Made by a program: the position numbers and the translations under genes. The notes beneath the pieces were generated by a model, which was not told the origin of the DNA, ran no database searches, and saw nothing but the letters and a program-made list of their open reading frames with translations. Of a stretch of DNA of 64,000 nt, positions 59,534 to 64,000 are shown in pieces. The stretch is from contig VIIQ02000614.1 in NCBI GenBank assembly GCA_007449985.2, positions 496,001 through 560,000 of the forward strand. The letters are read 5' to 3'. The stretch's first letter is position 1; each line of letters opens with the position of its first letter. Source of the DNA: Desmodesmus armatus. Lineage: Eukaryota > Chlorophyta > Chlorophyceae > Sphaeropleales > Scenedesmaceae.

Positions 59534-62500
59534 ATGGCCACCTGCGCACTCCTCGTACCTGTTGCATGGGCTTTAGGGCTAGTGTCAATGCTTTCAGTCG
59601 TAGTGCATGAACAGCAGGGCCCCAGCTGTGTCGGCACATGTCAGTCACTGTGCTCTGCAGCTGGCAGTATGCTGGGACACCTGCGATGTCTGCTTGACGT
59701 CCAGAAGCAGGTGGCTGCCAGCAGACATGGCGCGTGGTGGCTGGGTGGTGCCAGCTGGGCCGCTGTTGTGGCGCATCCAGGTGACCTAGGCCTGGCTGCA
59801 GCTGTGTTCATGCCGCAGCTGTTGATGCTGCTGCTGGTGGCGCAGCTGCTTGCCCGATGCTTAGCAGGACAACAGGGCATACCTCCAAGCGCTGCCAGCC
59901 ACGGTGCAGCTGAGCAGGCCTCAGCCATCGCGAGCAGCACAACTCTCGCGAGTCGCATGACTACAGTCAACACAGGTGCAGCACTGCTAGCAGTCGCACA
60001 GATGCTGCCGCTGGTGTGCAGCATGCTAGGCATGGTCATGGGCTGGGTGGGTCTGCAGCGGCAGTTCCCAGCCGCCCAGGCGCTGCAGCTGCTGCACCCG
60101 CTGACACCCGCGCTGTTGGGGATCATGACCTGCATCAGTCAGGTGAGGGCAAGCCCTGGTGTCCCCTACTTGGGGCAGTACTGCAGGTGGCATGAGGTCT
60201 TGTTGATCAGTGCCTACAATGCCAGCAACGGTATGGTTATGTAATCTGGCAGCTTTGGTGCTTGTTTGGGGGCTTGCATGAAGGCTTGCATGAAAGCGGT
60301 CAGCGTCTTACAGGCAGAGGGGAGTATGCTTGCAGCAAGCATCGCAATGACTTTGTGCTTTGCCCACTGTTATGTTCCGCAGGATGATGCGCCACAGGCC
60401 CTGGCCATATCCGCCCTGCATGCCGTCTTGGCTGGCATCCTCCTGGCAACCAGTAGAGCTCCCCAATCCCCTGGCTACCTGACCCCTGTGCAAGCCTGGG
60501 TCGCACTGGTGCTGCTGAATGTGGTCCTACCAGCAGTTGTTGCCTGGCGGCGGCAGTCAGCAACAGCAGCCTTGGCAGCATCAGACAGTGAAGCATCCAC
60601 ACCAGCAGCAGCAGCAGCAGGCCCCGCATCATCGGACCATGCTGCGCTTGAGGATTCTACACAGTCACAGCATGGCTGCTCAACCCAGACCCCTAGCAAG
60701 CCCATGCACAAAACACAAGGCAACGATCCCAGCCACCTGTCAGCAGCAGCAGCCTACGACGCCCACATGCTGCAGCCATCAACGCCGCTCCCGCAGGACA
60801 GCTCCCTCAGCCCCAGCAGGCGCCACTACACCCCCTCTCCCGCTGCTGCTGCCGCAGCTGCAGCAGCTGCCAGCTCATCCCGCGAGGCCCGCCTTCAAGG
60901 CAGCAGCCACAGTCACCCTGATGACCAAGGTGCCCAACAGCTTGCTGCTACCCCTCTGCTGTCTTTTGAGGAAGCTTTGGCGGCCTGCGCACGTGGCTAC
61001 GCTGCACGGCAGGCTGCTGGGTCTGCTGCTGGCACTGCTCTGTACCACTCGAAGCTGCACCACCACGTCGTCAGTATCAAGGTGCGTACTGGCGTGCGGT
61101 TGGTGCGGTGGTGTGTGGGCGGGACCGGCGCGTGCGTACTTCCCATGTGTGAAGCAGACTAGCATGTGGTTGCATCGCTGGTACAATGCCCGAACGTTTC
61201 CCTTGCCGCACAGTCTGCCCGTCAGCCTGCGCACCATGCAAACATGCTGCAAAGTACAGAAGGCACTGTGTGAGGCAGGCTTGGTCTTGCTGCCTCCATG
61301 CCAGCTGTTGAGACATTGCCTGCGGCAGTCCTTGTCGTGACGGCTGGCGTGTAGGAAGCATGGCCAAGCCTGCCCAACACAGTACCCTGTGGCAGTGCTG
61401 GAAGCCAGAATGCCAAGGTTCAGACGCCAACGACAACGTGATCCTGACATGTGCGTGCTGCGTAATGTGTGTTTGCAGGCTGCCTTGGATGACGCCCAGG
61501 AAGGACAAGAACTGGTGCAGCTCGTCATCAACCACCTCAACACAGCACAAGCCACCCACTCCCACGCCACGGCAGCAGCATGCAGCACTGGCTCCTCCTC
61601 ACCCCAGGCACACCCAGCTAGCCCAGCCCCTCTTGGCAGCCCCTTGATGCTGCGCCCTGTGGCCATGCGCGGCTGCCTCCACCTGCTGCTGCCGGTATGC
61701 ACTACACCCATCCGCGCTAGCGCTGCAGCGGGTAAGCAGGACACTGGCTGCGTGCTTGATAGCCCCTTGGCAGCGGTACTGCAGCAGATCTCCAAGCCCA
61801 GGGTGGTGCAGAAGGCGCTGTTTGCTGACGCAAGCCAGCAGGCGGGCCCTGCACAGGGGCGCAGCATACAGCTACACATCCAGATCGACAGCAGCGAGCC
61901 ACAGCTGGTCGTGAGGCGCCCTGACGGCATGTGGCGCGTGGGCGCTGACAGCAACAGCGCCAGCAGCGCGGCGGCATCAGCCACCAGCTCCAACAGCCCC
62001 AAGCACGCAGTGACAGAACACAGCAGCAGCAAGACCTTGCAGGACAGCAGCACTAAGTGCTGGCTGGAGCCTGCATGCGTCATGGTGGGGCCCCAGCAGC
62101 TAAGCAGCAGCAGCACCCCAGTCGGCTCTCCTGGAGCAACAGCAGGCCCTGTGTCTTCACCAGCTGGCAGGAGCATGGGCAGGCCCTGTGTGGTGGTGAA
62201 GGGCCTGCCTGCTGAGGTGGGCTCGCTGGTGCGTGTCCTGCTGGTGCAACGGGAGGCTGTGCTGGCTGACCAGCTGCTGCCGGCCAGCACAGTGGATGAT
62301 GGTGGAGGCCTGCGCAGTGTGAGGTGAGCACACACATTCATCCGACAGCTTGTAGCGATTGGGACGTGTCGTCTGGTGTCTGATTGTGTGTCGACACAAT
62401 GCTGACGTCAGGCCTGCAACCTTTGGCTCTTTCGGCAGCATCGTTCTGATAGCTTTGGCTGCCTGCTGTGCACCGTGCCAACAGCACTCAACATTGGACT

Positions 62501-64000
62501 AGCCACCATCGATGTGCATTGGGGCAGGGCTGGATAGGGCATTGCGCAACCATGCTGGGCCAGTGTCCTGCAGCACGGCTTCACATCGTAGCACTGCCAT
62601 TCCTTAGCACTGTCCTGCACACTCTTGACTTGCTGTGCCATGGGATGTTTCTTGCCCTTGTTGCAGGCTGCCGCTGCCCGCAAGCGGGCTCCTGTCCGGC
62701 CCTGCCATGGTGTGTGTCCTGGCCCCACCCAGCAGCATTGCTACAGCTGGCTCAGCCCCCGCAGGCGTGTCCCCAGCCGTGGCAGCCCTGATGATGCAAC
62801 AGCAGCCAGGCCAGCAGGCAGGTGGGTACAGCAGGGCCCCTGCAGAGCAGCTGAAAACAGCACGCATGTGGGCCTACCTGCCGCTGCTGCTGGTTGATAC
62901 TGCTGAGGCAGAGCGGGAGCTGTCTACCCTCTTTGTTGACATGTCTGCAGAGTCAGTGTCAGCACAGGGTGCACGGCCACAGCCAGGCACAAAGCAGGCG
63001 CCCTCCCTGGAGCACTCTGGTGGTACCAGCAGCGGCAGTGGCAGCAGCAGCATGGGAGTGCAGCTGGCGCATGCCCAGCACCTGCAGCCCTTCCTGTGGG
63101 ACTGGCTGTATGCGGTGCATGGTGCTGAGGCAGCCTCTGTGCTGGCCACTCTGCCGGAGCTTGCCGCGCAGTTCAGGGGCAAAGCAGGCAACCCCACAGG
63201 CACTATGGGGAGCCTGTACGAGCGCGCTATTGTGTGGCGCAGCACAGCTGGCAGCAGCACAAGCTCTATCTCCAGCAGCAGTAACAGCAGCATGGATGAC
63301 TCATCAAAGCAGACCATCACCAGCAGCCTGCTTGAGCTGCTGGCCAGCAGGAACATGCCTGCAGCCATCAAGCAGCTGCAGGCAGCAGCCACTCGATCAC
63401 AGCCCCTGTCCCCTGCAGCCGGCCAGCTGGCTGGCAGCCCAGTGGGTACTGCCGCTGCTACAGCAGCCAGCCCCAGCACACAGGCCCTGTCTCCCGGCAC
63501 AGCTTCCCGCCATGACAGCTGTGAGAGCTACAACCACGTGGGGGCTGCTGGGGGCCTGTCAGGCTGGCGGGCCCCTGTGCACTGCAAGGACGCAGCCACA
63601 CCTATGCTGAGCCTCAGGAAGCAAGCCCTGCAGGATCAGCAGTCCAAATACGTACATACCTTAGAGGACGAGGCTGCAGCGGTTCATGCGCGCCTGCCGC
63701 TGCCACCCCAGCACGTGCAGCCGCTGCTGTTGCAGGAGCAGCATGCACACACAGGAGGCAGCCGGGCCGGCAGTGTGGCTGGCAGTGTTGGTAGTGCTGG
63801 CATTGAGGAGGTTCCCGGCAGGCAGCCAGCATCCCGCCGTGCTTCTTCAGCACCCACAGCAGCAGCGGCCGCTGCGCAAGCGTCATCTGCAGGGCTGTTC
63901 TCTCCTGCGCTCCGCCGCATGAGCTTGGACTCCCTGCCTCTGCCACAGTCAGCCATGCCTGCAGCCTCCCAGCTGCACCCTCCCCGCTGGTCTGTAGACC
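59534..64000 (+). CDS. Unidentified multi-span membrane protein with long low-complexity tail (partial)
   Basis: Exons 59534-60142, 60383-61081, 61479-62323 and 62667 onward join in frame, and the last frame stays open to the window edge, so at least 1,160 residues are coded and the C-terminus is missing. Residues 1-290 contain about six membrane helices (ATCALLVPVAWALGLVSML, LAAAVFMPQLLMLLLVAQLL, TGAALLAVAQMLPLVCSMLG, then PALLGIMTC, AISALHAVLAGILL, AWVALVLLNVVLPAVVAW). A long soluble part follows, rich in Ser, Ala, Gln and Pro but with more ordered patches: LSFEEALAACARGYAARQ, a strand-rich block around 61880-62300 (IQLHIQIDSSEPQLVV, ACVMVGPQQL, LVRVLLVQREAVLADQLLPAS), and QLKTARMWAYLPLLLVDTAEAERELS. 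I do not recognise it. A membrane sensor carrying a catalytic domain (cyclase or kinase) beyond the edge is one possibility, not shown here. Confidence 0.75.

Overview
The window is nuclear DNA from a eukaryote, most likely a green alga of the core chlorophytes. Most genes are broken by short GT-AG introns with pyrimidine/GCAG acceptors, the sequence is moderately GC-rich, and CAG/GCN low-complexity tracts (poly-Gln, poly-Ala, poly-Ser) run through the proteins. Several genes are plant-type: a zinc-finger-less FPG glycosylase, a fused HPPK-DHPS, a Raf-like TKL kinase, and a PAP2 phosphatase with a transit-peptide-like N-terminus. Two genes end close to TGTAA, the usual chlorophyte polyadenylation signal. 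I cannot name the species.

Layout. 1-54 is the 3' end of a plus-strand gene. 2795-7231 (minus) encodes a UTP5/WDR43 ribosome-biogenesis protein. 8999 to about 16230 (minus) encodes a two-GAF cyclic-nucleotide phosphodiesterase. 16628-22246 (plus) encodes a Raf-like kinase with a roughly 900-residue Gln-rich N-terminus. 23340-26600 (minus) is a fatty acyl-CoA reductase, divergent from 27037-30321 (plus), a MAU2/SCC4 cohesin loader. 30875-38110 (minus) is the nuclear cap-binding protein NCBP1/CBP80. 38532-42590 (minus) is AP endonuclease 2, divergent from 43151-44056 (plus), an intron-less secreted/type I membrane protein of unknown function. A small SMCO4-like membrane protein (46308-46929, minus) is divergent from a possible MED28-like protein (47287-48157, plus). 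50417-51709 (minus) is a PAP2 lipid phosphatase, divergent from 52209-55713 (plus), the HPPK-DHPS folate enzyme. FPG (55991-59086, plus) follows. An unidentified multi-span membrane protein begins at 59534 and runs off the right end.

Most genes are housekeeping: rRNA processing, cap binding, cohesin loading, base-excision repair (APE2 and FPG, not adjacent), folate synthesis and lipid metabolism. The signalling genes (GAF-phosphodiesterase and Raf-like kinase) lie head to head. For eleven of the genes I could carry the reading frame through every exon junction, so those exon coordinates are phase-checked by hand, not only similarity-based.

The most unusual items are: a 52-bp intronic hairpin in the kinase gene whose imperfections are mostly G-U wobbles; two adjacent perfect palindromes in an NCBP1 intron; a phosphodiesterase with an intact NKFDE GAF motif but Glu at the usual purine-binding Gln; a long Ser/Ala/Gln insertion inside the DHPS barrel; a 13-nt first exon in the SMCO4-like gene; and a PIP-box plus GRF zinc finger in APE2. 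I found no CRISPR array, rRNA, convincing tRNA or intact transposon.
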